From NCBI GenBank assembly GCA_003559855.1, contig PWJZ01000072.1, forward strand, positions 1 through 64,000: DNA of 64,000 bases, given 5' to 3'. The DNA is from Bacteroidales bacterium (lineage in GTDB: Bacteria; Bacteroidota; Bacteroidia; Bacteroidales; UBA7960). Shown here in pieces: positions 55,169 to 64,000 of this stretch. The translations under genes were made by a program, and so were the position numbers. Position 1 is the first letter of the stretch; each line of letters begins with the position of its first letter. The notes under the pieces were generated by a model, which worked only from the letters and a program-made list of their open reading frames with translations, ran no database searches and had not been told where the DNA came from.

Positions 55169-58100
55169 ATGAAACAACTATTAACAATTTTTATGGTTCT
55201 TGCTGTCACTGTTACTTATGCACAGCGGCAGGAAGCAATCTTGGAACAAAAGATACTTGAATCCCCCCGGGAAGTTTCTACGGAACACAGGGATGATCCT
55301 GTCGGTTTATGGATTCATTGGGACGATGGTATATTATTTGGGGCTGTGGGATTTGCTGCGCCTGCCGAATGGGTTACTGCAGCTCGTTTTACCCCCGGAG
55401 ATATTGAAGCATTTGATGGCTGGGAACTTACCCGGATGAACGTTGGTGTCGGTACCGGAGCAGACTATACAAAAATTGCCGTTTGGCAGGGAGAAGACGC
55501 AACCAGCCTTGAGAAAAAAGTAGAGCAGGAGTTTGACTTTGTTGCAGGATATGAGTGGAATATGGTAGAACTTGACGAGCCCTACATCCTGGATGCCTCA
55601 CAGGAGCTTTTCATAGGTGTAATATGGGGCGATCCGGGCGACGGTGTATTCCCTGCTGCTAATGATGCAGTTACTGACCATCCCGGCAAAGGCGACATGA
55701 TGAGAACTCCGGCCGGTGACTGGGTGCCATTGACAGAAACTTATGGCATTGATGGAGACTGGAGCATCCAGGGATTCATCGAAGGCGATTACTACGTTAC
55801 ATTCAACCTGGAAATGACCTATGCCGAATTCAACGGTAAAGCTTTCGACCCGCTAAACCATGATGTCTATGTTTCCGGTACTTTTGCCAAATGGTATGAT
55901 GGCGAAGAAGAAAAAGACTGGGCAATGCCAGGAACTGACGATCAATACAAGCTTGAACGCATGACAGCGCTGGAACCGGAGGTAGTGTTTTTTGAAGACT
56001 TCAGCGGCGGCCAAATACCGGCAGGCTGGGGCAATATTGACAATAACGGCGACGGTAAATTCTGGCAAATTGCACCATACCCATCCTACAAACCATATTC
56101 CGGCGATTACGCAGTAAAATCCCATTCATGGGAAGGAACCGCACTTAACCCGGATAACTGGCTTATTACACCGCAAATTTACACGCCATACGACGATTAC
56201 GAACTGAGCTTCTATGTCAAGGCACAAGACCCCAATAATGTTGCTGAAAATTACTCGGTATTGATCTCAACCACAACGCCCGCCATTGATCAATTTGAAA
56301 CTATCCATACCGAAACCCTCAGCAGTGCAGAATGGCAAAATGTAATCCTGTCACTTGAAGAATATGCAGGTGAAAGAATATTCATAGCATTCAGGCATCA
56401 CGACTGCACCGATCAGCTGAATATTCTCCTTGACAATATAGAAGTTACAGGTACTCCACCACTTATGTACCAATTAGAATTTGAAAACCTCGATATCGGA
56501 CCACAAGAATACAAATACTTTATTGTCGAGGACGATCCTACATGGGATAATCCTGAGTGGACATGGGATCCGGTAAACAAAGAGCCCAATCGCGGAGTTG
56601 TAGTAACAGGTGAAATGGAAGTGAATGAAATGTGGGGAGACCTTGTTACACATAATCTTGAAATTACAGTCGTCGACGAAGCAGGTGACGCACTTGAAAA
56701 TGTTGACTTTGAACTGAACAAGCTGCCGTTACCTCCGGCATACAGGGTAAGGTTTATTATCCAGAGAGAAGTACCGCCTCCCCCGGTAATTATGGAAGGA
56801 ACCATTGTGTCTATGGACGGCCGTGAATTATACCAGGACCCAGACAAACCCCTGCCATTTCAAATGGATTTCCCTAATGTTGAACCCGGAGTATATGACT
56901 TTTCCGCAGCTAATGAAGATTTTCTGACTGAATTCGGAACAGTGGAAGTAGTTGATGAAAACATTGAGGTAGATGTTTTCCTGGCCGAAGGTGACGCTCC
57001 GCAGCACAGTCTCACATTCAGTGTCGAAGATACACAGGGAGCCGCCGTTCAAGGTGCTACCGTACTTGTAGCCGGCAGTGAATACCAAACCGGAGCCAAC
57101 GGACAGGTTAATATCGACGTTACTGAAAGAATGTACGTTTACAATGTATATAAAGAAGGGTTTTACTTTTATAAAGACGAGATAATTGTTGACGGCAACG
57201 TTACTGAAAATGTTGTTTTGGAAATAGACGAAAACCCCGGTGTTTTTGATTTTGTCCTTATAGACGGCCAATATGAGTTCTCTGCAAAAGCATTCGGATA
57301 CCAGCCGGCTTCAGATGAAATCAGGGTAACGGGCGACAAAGAATTAACGGTTACATTGCCGTTATATCGCACCGTAAAATTCGAAATTCTGGATGAACAA
57401 GAAAATGACATTCCTGATGCTGTTGTTGTATTCGCAGGCATAGAAAATGAGCCTGGCGATTATGTATTTGAAAACATTGTAGCCGGCACTTATAATTACA
57501 GCGTAACAGCCGATGGTTATATGGGTGTTCAGGATATGGTACTGGTAACCGATGATGTTGAACAGCTGGAAACTAACGTTACGGTTACTATGAAAGATGC
57601 CCACGAAATTACTTTCAATGTTGACATGACCGACGTAACCTTTACGGCTTACGGAGCAACCGTACCTTTTGATCCTGAGTTTCATACAGTATATGTATCA
57701 GGTCCTGAATGGCCGATACCCGGCAGCAACGCAACGTTTATGCTGGAGCTCGAAGCATATACCGTAACATTCAGTGTAATGGATGCGGAAGGCGATCCAA
57801 TAACCGATGCAATTATCACTTTTGACGGTGAAACATATGCCGCGGGTCATTATGTCTTTGAAGATGTAATTCCGGGTACTTACGCGTACATAGTCGAAAA
57901 AGAGGGATACATTTCTGTTGAAGACGAGGTTACCGTAACTGATGATATTATGGTGGAAGTTATACTGGGAGAGGAAAGATCCACCGTTTCCTACACCGTT
58001 ATGAATGAAAGCGGGGAAGGTAACAGAGGTAACGGTATACTGAATTTCAAAGGAACTGTACCGTTGGCAGAAGGAGAGTATGAATACAAGTATTATATTG

Positions 58101-58975
58101 TAATATATGGTGAAACATGGAATTATCCTGACCTGCCTGAAGATGAGTATCGTCCGCTAAACGTAGATGCCGATTATACTCCTTTTTCAATTTTCGATAT
58201 CTGGGGCGAATACGAAGAAATTCCCGATCCTGTCACTGAAATTTATGAGATCTTTGAAGACGGAACATTGCCGGAATACTGGCAAAACATTGACTACAGT
58301 GGTGATGGTTACAGATGGAATATTATTCATCAAGAGGCAGGTTATTCACCCAAAGAAGGCGATTATGTAGCTATGTCGGAATCATGGGACGGCGAACCCT
58401 TACAGCCCGACAACTGGCTGATAACCCGCCAGGTAGATGTTGCAGGCACCGACTTTGAACTGAGCTTCTGGGTGAAAACACAAGACCCTGACTGGCCTCA
58501 CGAACACTACTCAGTATTGATCTCAACCGGCGAATCAATAGTTCCCGGAGTTTTTGAGGAAATTCACTCGGAAACACTAACAGCCGAAAACGTCGATTGG
58601 CAACAAAGAACCCTCGACCTGGCAGGGTATCACGGCGAATTAATATATATCGCTTTCAGACACTGGGATTGCACCGACTGGTACCAGATACTGATAGATG
58701 AAATAGAAGTTACCGGAACCGTTGGCATTAGCGAAGTTGCGGAACTGACATCTAAAGTATACCCGAATCCTGTACGCAACCTGCTTAACATAAAGAGTGA
58801 TGAAAAGATCAGATACATACAGGTGTACGACTTGACAGGACGCGTTATATACGATCTAAACGTTGATAATAGCCAGGCTGTTATCAATGTTTCTAACTTT
58901 AGCCATGGAGTTTACTTTTTGCGTATTCACACACAGAAAGGTATAGAACACCATAAATTCCAGGTAACCAGATAA
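55169..58975 (+). CDS. Mosaic T9SS surface protein with cleaved-adhesin domains
   Basis: I use the ATG at 55169 (1268 residues); the upstream ATG adds eight residues before a clean signal peptide (MKQLLTIFMVLAVTVTYAQ). Two cleaved-adhesin (choice-of-anchor J) domains occur near residues 270-420 and about 1025-1185, both with DNWLIT and YSVLIST motifs. Between them are carboxypeptidase-regulatory/PEGA-like beta repeats, some visibly truncated at odd points, and E-set-like pieces (FNVDMTDVTFTAYG, EYKYFIV) that are split by other domains. The C-terminus (SKVYPNPVRNLLNIKS to KFQVTR) is a T9SS sorting signal. Probably a surface adhesin or polymer-binding protein. The domain order suggests repeat recombination. 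Confidence 0.85.
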   Translation: MKQLLTIFMVLAVTVTYAQRQEAILEQKILESPREVSTEHRDDPVGLWIHWDDGILFGAVGFAAPAEWVTAARFTPGDIEAFDGWELTRMNVGVGTGADYTKIAVWQGEDATSLEKKVEQEFDFVAGYEWNMVELDEPYILDASQELFIGVIWGDPGDGVFPAANDAVTDHPGKGDMMRTPAGDWVPLTETYGIDGDWSIQGFIEGDYYVTFNLEMTYAEFNGKAFDPLNHDVYVSGTFAKWYDGEEEKDWAMPGTDDQYKLERMTALEPEVVFFEDFSGGQIPAGWGNIDNNGDGKFWQIAPYPSYKPYSGDYAVKSHSWEGTALNPDNWLITPQIYTPYDDYELSFYVKAQDPNNVAENYSVLISTTTPAIDQFETIHTETLSSAEWQNVILSLEEYAGERIFIAFRHHDCTDQLNILLDNIEVTGTPPLMYQLEFENLDIGPQEYKYFIVEDDPTWDNPEWTWDPVNKEPNRGVVVTGEMEVNEMWGDLVTHNLEITVVDEAGDALENVDFELNKLPLPPAYRVRFIIQREVPPPPVIMEGTIVSMDGRELYQDPDKPLPFQMDFPNVEPGVYDFSAANEDFLTEFGTVEVVDENIEVDVFLAEGDAPQHSLTFSVEDTQGAAVQGATVLVAGSEYQTGANGQVNIDVTERMYVYNVYKEGFYFYKDEIIVDGNVTENVVLEIDENPGVFDFVLIDGQYEFSAKAFGYQPASDEIRVTGDKELTVTLPLYRTVKFEILDEQENDIPDAVVVFAGIENEPGDYVFENIVAGTYNYSVTADGYMGVQDMVLVTDDVEQLETNVTVTMKDAHEITFNVDMTDVTFTAYGATVPFDPEFHTVYVSGPEWPIPGSNATFMLELEAYTVTFSVMDAEGDPITDAIITFDGETYAAGHYVFEDVIPGTYAYIVEKEGYISVEDEVTVTDDIMVEVILGEERSTVSYTVMNESGEGNRGNGILNFKGTVPLAEGEYEYKYYIVIYGETWNYPDLPEDEYRPLNVDADYTPFSIFDIWGEYEEIPDPVTEIYEIFEDGTLPEYWQNIDYSGDGYRWNIIHQEAGYSPKEGDYVAMSESWDGEPLQPDNWLITRQVDVAGTDFELSFWVKTQDPDWPHEHYSVLISTGESIVPGVFEEIHSETLTAENVDWQQRTLDLAGYHGELIYIAFRHWDCTDWYQILIDEIEVTGTVGISEVAELTSKVYPNPVRNLLNIKSDEKIRYIQVYDLTGRVIYDLNVDNSQAVINVSNFSHGVYFLRIHTQKGIEHHKFQVTR

Positions 58976-58980
58976 TATCA

Positions 58981-59023
58981 AAAGGGTTTATCTGCCCGGC
59001 CAAAACCGGGCAGCAAAACCCTT
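58981..59023 (+). terminator. Strong hairpin after the mosaic T9SS gene
   Basis: Two-step stem: AAGGGTTT (58982-58989) with AAACCCTT (59016-59023), and inside TGCCCGG (58993-58999) with CCGGGCA (59006-59012), loop CCAAAA. No long U-run follows, but the position and stability fit a terminator separating this gene from susC. Confidence 0.7.
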
Positions 59024-59113
59024 CAAAATAAAATAAACAATAATGTTCAAAAGATCAATTTTTATAAAAGACAATAGATTAAAAAGGAAAGAATCAAATT
59101 CTGTTTCTTTTAC

Positions 59114-59144
59114 TTGCAATTTTATTGTATTATTTATAAATTTG
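59114..59144 (+). promoter_or_regulatory. Predicted susCD promoter
   Basis: TTG (59114-59116) and TAAATTTG (59137-59144), 20-bp spacer, match the Bacteroidota consensus. A start near 59151 leaves a 5' leader of about 63 nt before susC. Confidence 0.65.
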
Positions 59145-59213
59145 AGATTATATAATTGAAATGAAAGAAAACAAAAAAGTAAAAAATTTAATTACTAACT
59201 AAAACAAATCAAC

Positions 59214-62200
59214 ATGAAGCGAATTGTTATATTAGGATTCATGCTGCTCTCAATGCTAGGCACACATGTATTGGGGCAGACGATCACAATTACAGGTACA
59301 GTTACCGACGCCTCTGACGGAAGCACTCTTCCAGGTGTATCCGTAGTAATACAAGGCACAACAATAGGTACCATTACAGATCCTGAGGGAAGATATCAGA
59401 TTGATGCTCCCGAAGATGCTGTGCTGGAATTTTCTTTTATCGGTATGATGACAGAAGAGGTACCTGTTGATAGCCGGTCAGTTATTAATGTGGAGATGGT
59501 TCCCGAACTTGTACCGCTCGAGGAGGTAATCGTTATTGCCTATGGTACTGCTCGAAGGGAGTCATTTACGGGCGTTGCAGACGTTATTTCTTCCGACAGG
59601 ATTGAAAGACGTCAGGTATCAAATATCACGAGGGCACTTGAAGGCGCAGCACCCGGTGTACAGGTGACCAGTGGCGGGGGACAGCCCGGCGCCGGCATCA
59701 GCGTACGCCTGCGTGGCTTCGGCTCAATGTCAGCCTCAAACGAACCTCTCTATGTGGTTGATGGCGCTCCTTTTTCAGGTGCCATTAACTCAATCAACCC
59801 CGACGATATCGAATCAATCACTATTTTGCGTGATGCTTCGGCTGCGGCACTTTATGGCGCCAGGGGAGCAAACGGAGTGGTTATGATAACTACCAAAAGC
59901 GGTTCGGTTGACAGACCACCAGAAATGAACTTCACCGCAAGAGTAGGTACTACAAACCGTGCATTACCGGAATATCCAAGATTATCTACAGACAACTGGA
60001 TGGTATCTCACTTTGATGCATGGCGTAACTACAGGCATTTCCAGGGAGGACTTTCTTTGGATGATGCCAACGCCGATACCAAAGCCGGTCTGCTGGCTCA
60101 ACTGGGCGATTATAATGCATACGGAATGGATTTTGACGAACTCTTTATCGTTGACCCAGAAAATCCATGGAAAGTATCTTTAAATCCTGATGCTAGCCTG
60201 TTATGGGACGAAGACTTTCAGGACGAACTGTTCCGTACTGCCCTGCGCCAGGAATACATGTTTAACGTATCCGGTGGTACTGATATGAGCGATTACTACG
60301 TATCGCTGAGCTATCTTAACGAAGAAGGAATGGCAATAACATCAGGATTTGAAAGAATATCAACCCGCTTAAACATCAACTCCAAGCCGGTTGACTGGTT
60401 CGAAACAGGTCTTAACGTTAATGCTGCATTGTCAGATTACGACTTCCTGCTTGCTCAGGGAACCTTTACCACAAACCCATTCTTCTATTCAAGGATGATG
60501 GGGCCCATTTACCCGGTATATTTGAAAAAAGAGGATGGTAGTGATATTCTGGATGATGACGGTAACAGGAAGCTGGACTGGGGTGTCGGCGAAGGGGATC
60601 AGGGTACAAGGCCTTATGCGGCAATGTCAAACCTTGTTGGCTCGCTTGTACTTGATGACCGCTCTTATAAGAGGGAAACCGTAGGTGCCCGTTTATTCGG
60701 ACAGCTCAATATCCTGGAAGGCCTCAACTTCCGCACTACACTAAGTACGGATTACTACAGCCAGTATGAAACTATGTTCCAAAACCCGGAATATGGCGAC
60801 GCTGCAGCATTTGATGGCCGCGGTAGAAAAATCCACCGCCGCAACATAAGTGTTACTTTCAACCAGCTGTTGAATTATGCACGCTCTTTCGGCGACCATA
60901 ACATTGATTTTCTTCTTGGTCACGAAGCATATTTCCTGAATTACAACTATGCTCAAGCTACAAGAACAGGATATCCGATTCCGGGTATCACCGAAATCGG
61001 CATTGCCACTACAATGGAAAGTTCAACCTCATTTGCACACGAATACAGGCTTGAGGGATATTTTTCACGTTTGAGCTATGACTACGACAACAGGTATTAT
61101 GCTTCTGCAAGTTACCGCCGCGATGGTTCTTCACGTTTTTACAAAGATGCACGCTGGGGTGATTTCTACTCATTAGGCGTCTCATGGAGAGTTACCCAGG
61201 AAGATTTCATGCAAGGCATCGACTGGCTGGATAACCTGCGTCTTAAAGCAAGCTACGGCGAGCAAGGTAACGACGCACTTCCAACCTACTATGCATGGCA
61301 AAGTTTCTACGATCTGGGTTGGGACAACTACAACATCCCGGGTGCCCTCTATACTTCGCATGAGAACAGGGAGCTTGTATGGGAATCAAGTGAAAACCTG
61401 AACGTAGGCTTTGACTTCCGGATATTCGACAGGGTTACCACTGAGTTTGACTATTTTATCCGTCAATCAACAAACCTGCTTATGGAAGTTCCGCTTCCAT
61501 TGTCAACAGGTGTGCCGGAAATCTCAATGAACGTTGGTGCTATGCAAAACAGAGGTGTTGAGCTCCGCACTATCATTGATATCCTGCAAAGAAGAGAGCT
61601 GCGCTGGAGCTTCGACTTCAACGCAACACACCTGAGAAACGAAATAACCGATATGCCTGAACAGCTTGAAGGTACAATTGTCGGAACAAAAAGATGGGAA
61701 ACAGGACGTTCTTACTATGAATACTATCTTCGTGAAGTATCACACATATGCCCCGTAACGGGTAGCACAATGTTCTATTATGATATTAAGGATGACGACG
61801 GTGAAGTAATAGGAAGAGGAACAACCCCCAATCACGACCTTGCCGACAGATATTTTATCGGTGAAACATCTATTCCTGACATCTTCGGAGCATTCACAAA
61901 CAATTTTGCCTATGGCAACTGGGATATGTCTGTTATGTTCACTTACGGTATAGGCGGAAAAATGTATGACAATATCTATTCCTGGTTAATGCACGAAGGA
62001 CGTATGGGATACCATATGCATATTGACATTGATGACAGGTGGAGAGCACCTGCCGAAGATGTCTCCAAGGAAGATTACAAAACGTATGCTAATATTCCGA
62101 AACTTGAATATGGTAACTCCAGCTTGTATCCCGGTGTATCCGACCAGTATCTGAAGGATATGACATACCTTTCATTCAGGAACATTACGCTGGGCTATAC

Positions 62201-62384
62201 ACTTCCTCACCGTTATTCTGAGCAAATTGGAATTTCCAACTTGAGGCTCTTTGTTGCCGGTGAGAACATCGCTATCTGGAACGAAAACGAAGGTATGGAC
62301 CCGCAGCATTCATTTGCCGGTGTTACAGACCACACATATACCCCGGTCAGGAATATTACTTTCGGTGTTAATTTGCAGTTTTAA
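59214..62384 (+). CDS. SusC/RagA-family TonB-dependent outer-membrane transporter
   Basis: A 1056-residue TonB-dependent transporter. Signal peptide (1-22), then a carboxypeptidase-D regulatory-like domain (ITGTVTDASDGSTLPGVSVVIQG, about 24-100), the TonB-box/plug start with EEVIVIAYGTARRESFTG (about 103-120), the plug motif RGFGSMSASNEPLYVVDG, and the SusC signature DASAAALYGARGANGVVMITTK (about 210-230). The remainder is a beta-barrel ending FGVNLQF, with a C-terminal aromatic. It pairs with the SusD gene 20 bp downstream to take up an oligosaccharide, peptide or similar ligand, which sequence alone does not identify. No sigma/anti-sigma regulator is adjacent. Confidence 0.95.
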   Translation: MKRIVILGFMLLSMLGTHVLGQTITITGTVTDASDGSTLPGVSVVIQGTTIGTITDPEGRYQIDAPEDAVLEFSFIGMMTEEVPVDSRSVINVEMVPELVPLEEVIVIAYGTARRESFTGVADVISSDRIERRQVSNITRALEGAAPGVQVTSGGGQPGAGISVRLRGFGSMSASNEPLYVVDGAPFSGAINSINPDDIESITILRDASAAALYGARGANGVVMITTKSGSVDRPPEMNFTARVGTTNRALPEYPRLSTDNWMVSHFDAWRNYRHFQGGLSLDDANADTKAGLLAQLGDYNAYGMDFDELFIVDPENPWKVSLNPDASLLWDEDFQDELFRTALRQEYMFNVSGGTDMSDYYVSLSYLNEEGMAITSGFERISTRLNINSKPVDWFETGLNVNAALSDYDFLLAQGTFTTNPFFYSRMMGPIYPVYLKKEDGSDILDDDGNRKLDWGVGEGDQGTRPYAAMSNLVGSLVLDDRSYKRETVGARLFGQLNILEGLNFRTTLSTDYYSQYETMFQNPEYGDAAAFDGRGRKIHRRNISVTFNQLLNYARSFGDHNIDFLLGHEAYFLNYNYAQATRTGYPIPGITEIGIATTMESSTSFAHEYRLEGYFSRLSYDYDNRYYASASYRRDGSSRFYKDARWGDFYSLGVSWRVTQEDFMQGIDWLDNLRLKASYGEQGNDALPTYYAWQSFYDLGWDNYNIPGALYTSHENRELVWESSENLNVGFDFRIFDRVTTEFDYFIRQSTNLLMEVPLPLSTGVPEISMNVGAMQNRGVELRTIIDILQRRELRWSFDFNATHLRNEITDMPEQLEGTIVGTKRWETGRSYYEYYLREVSHICPVTGSTMFYYDIKDDDGEVIGRGTTPNHDLADRYFIGETSIPDIFGAFTNNFAYGNWDMSVMFTYGIGGKMYDNIYSWLMHEGRMGYHMHIDIDDRWRAPAEDVSKEDYKTYANIPKLEYGNSSLYPGVSDQYLKDMTYLSFRNITLGYTLPHRYSEQIGISNLRLFVAGENIAIWNENEGMDPQHSFAGVTDHTYTPVRNITFGVNLQF

Positions 62385-62404
62385 TAATATAAAATAAGAC
62401 AAAA

Positions 62405-63952
62405 ATGAAAATTAAAAACATAATATTAAGCTTTTTAGTGCTCAGTTTTATTCTGAGCAGTTGTGAAGAAGACTTCCTCGAAACATCACCGACTGACGCG
62501 TTGTCGTCGGATGTTATGTTTGATTCATACGATGGTGCGCAACTTGCACTTAACGGAATGTATCGTCTTCTCTATTCATTTGATGATACATTTTACGGCT
62601 CCGCTCTGTTACGTCACCATGGTTGCGGATATCACGGAAACATACTTGATATTGATCTGACCGGTGAAGATATGGCTATGTGGGATCGTGGTTACGGATG
62701 GTACACTGGCACGTACGGATGGCTCGCACACAGGGCTGCTGACGGCGCAGTTAATACCGGTCGCTGGTTTTTCTTCTATAACTTGATCAACCAGGCTAAC
62801 ATTATCATACTGTACGCCGATGAAATTGAAGACGCAACAGCAAGACAAATTGAGCATGTAAAGGCACAGGCTTTGGTAATACGGGCACTGGGTTATTACT
62901 GGGTTGCTCAGAAACATGCCCATCCATATCGTATGGGCAGGGATCAAAGCGGTGTTCCTATTTACCTGGAACCTGCACAGGAAGGTGAGCCAAGAGCAAC
63001 CGTCGGAGAGGTCTTTGATCAGATTGTCGAAGATCTGGAGCAGGCTATTGACTATTTCAAAGGACAGGATAACCCCGGTTATCAAAGACACAGGTCTCAC
63101 GTTAACCTGCCCATAGCATACGGCGTTTCTGCCAGGACAGCCCTGGCAATGAACGACTATGAAGCTGCAGCCGAATATGCCGACCTGGCAATCAATTCAG
63201 CCAAAGATGCCGGCAGATCATTGTTTACTGTCGGAGATTTTTCCGCTGAATCACACCATTTGTTCAATACAATTACAGAAGACGAATGGCTGTGGGGTGT
63301 ACAGATCAGCGAAGAACATTCCCTGATCTATGCTTCATTCATGAGCCACATGGATGGTCGCTTTATGTCTTATGCATCACTGGGTGGTCATAAGAAAATC
63401 AATGCACTGCTATACGATGAAATGGATCCGAACGACGTCAGAAGAAACTTATGGGTATCGCTCGAAGAACATCTGAACCCTCCTCACGGCGACTACGACG
63501 ATGGTCACTGGAGACAATACAATAATAAGAAGTTTCTGGCCCATGAAGTAGGTAGCTTTACAGCAGACCTTGTATTGATGAGGCTGGCTGAAATGTACCT
63601 CATAAAGGCAGAAGCCCTGGCAGAATTAGGACAGAATAGTGATGCACAGCAAGCCCTTGAAGATCTGATGAAAAACAGGGTCCCCGGCTATACCGCGCCT
63701 GCACTAACCGGCGACGCCCTTATAGAAAAGATCTTCTTCCACAGGCGTATTGAGCTTTGGGGCGAAGGATTTCGCTTCTTTGACCTGCAGCGTAAAGGTC
63801 ATGACCTATTAAGAACAGCCGAACAAGGGCATAACCTGGGTCTGGCTAATATCCTTAGTGCGCCAGCCGGTGATGCAATATGGTTGTGGTTAATACCGCA
63901 AGCTGAAATTGATGCTAACGATGCAATTTCATCCGGCGACCAGAACCCGTAA
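62405..63952 (+). CDS. SusD/RagB-family nutrient-binding lipoprotein
   Basis: A 515-residue outer-surface lipoprotein that caps SusC. Lipobox with Cys20 (FILSSCEEDFLETSP), then the SusD N-domain with LALNGMYRLLY, the TPR-like helical part (AQALVIRALGYYWVAQKHAHPY, EVFDQIVEDLEQAIDYF) and the C-terminal SusD region with DLVLMRLAEMYLIKAEALAEL, FHRRIELWGEGFRFFDLQRKG and WLIPQAEIDAN. Length is typical. Glycan or peptide ligand unknown. It follows susC by 20 bp and is followed by a terminator, so the unit is a two-gene operon within this window. Confidence 0.95.
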   Translation: MKIKNIILSFLVLSFILSSCEEDFLETSPTDALSSDVMFDSYDGAQLALNGMYRLLYSFDDTFYGSALLRHHGCGYHGNILDIDLTGEDMAMWDRGYGWYTGTYGWLAHRAADGAVNTGRWFFFYNLINQANIIILYADEIEDATARQIEHVKAQALVIRALGYYWVAQKHAHPYRMGRDQSGVPIYLEPAQEGEPRATVGEVFDQIVEDLEQAIDYFKGQDNPGYQRHRSHVNLPIAYGVSARTALAMNDYEAAAEYADLAINSAKDAGRSLFTVGDFSAESHHLFNTITEDEWLWGVQISEEHSLIYASFMSHMDGRFMSYASLGGHKKINALLYDEMDPNDVRRNLWVSLEEHLNPPHGDYDDGHWRQYNNKKFLAHEVGSFTADLVLMRLAEMYLIKAEALAELGQNSDAQQALEDLMKNRVPGYTAPALTGDALIEKIFFHRRIELWGEGFRFFDLQRKGHDLLRTAEQGHNLGLANILSAPAGDAIWLWLIPQAEIDANDAISSGDQNP

Positions 63953-63976
63953 AACAAGGATTATTTACAAAAAAAA

Positions 63977-64000
63977 CGGGTGTTGTTTTTGCAACACCCG
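63977..64000 (+). terminator. Terminator after susD (cut by window end)
   Basis: Perfect 9-bp stem CGGGTGTTG (63977-63985) and CAACACCCG (63992-64000) with a 6-nt T-rich loop, 25 bp after the susD stop. The expected T-run would lie beyond the window. Confidence 0.75.

Overview
The window is chromosomal DNA from a member of the Bacteroidota (best guess a Bacteroidales- or Marinilabiliales-like bacterium; the order is inference). Evidence: Bacteroidota promoters of the TTTG(-33)/TAnnTTTG(-7) type, three secreted proteins ending in type IX secretion (T9SS) C-terminal sorting domains, a SusC/SusD outer-membrane pair, a DUF3467 gene next to rpoC, few clear Shine-Dalgarno sequences and AT-rich spacers full of small inverted repeats.

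Layout. 1-8.3 kb: trmD, a TIGR02757/DUF2400 gene and a loose set of purine genes (guanine deaminase-like enzyme, a lipoprotein-type MTA/SAH deaminase-like amidohydrolase, purine nucleoside phosphorylase), a methyltransferase and small unknown proteins. 8.3-23.6 kb, all on the minus strand: the core transcription/translation block rpsU - xerC-like - hpf - four tRNAs (Thr, Tyr, Gly, Thr) - tuf - tRNA-Trp - secE - nusG - rplK - rplA - rplJ - rplL - rpoB - rpoC - DUF3467. 24.7-31.8 kb: a three-gene minus-strand operon holding a 1717-residue protein that joins an SLC12-like cation-chloride cotransporter, a long helical region and a C-terminal AAA+ ATPase, followed by an MscS-like membrane protein and an acyltransferase. 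32-40 kb: a plus-strand sugar-nucleotide operon (wbpE, wbpD, wbpB, wbpA, galE, rfbB, a wbpP-like epimerase, a CpsB/YwqE-type phosphatase); the wbpE-like gene has an in-frame TAA. 40-50.6 kb: CaCA antiporter, fabD, folE, tRNA-Pro, a broken SBBP-repeat/T9SS gene, ddl, rdgB, and a biotin carrier plus carboxyltransferase pair. 50.9-64 kb: a T9SS trypsin-like protease, a large mosaic T9SS protein with cleaved-adhesin domains, then susC-susD ending in a terminator at the window edge.

How the genes work together: the central block makes ribosome and RNA polymerase components. The wbp-like operon should make UDP-GlcNAc(3NAc)A-type and dTDP-hexose precursors for surface polysaccharide, but contains no glycosyltransferase, flippase or polymerase. 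The right end is an envelope/secreted nutrient-acquisition region. The strongest candidate for something undescribed is the transporter-coiled-coil-AAA+ fusion and its MscS-like neighbour, which I read as a possible osmotic or ion-homeostasis module (inference). No CRISPR array, insertion sequence with a transposase, or prophage was seen.
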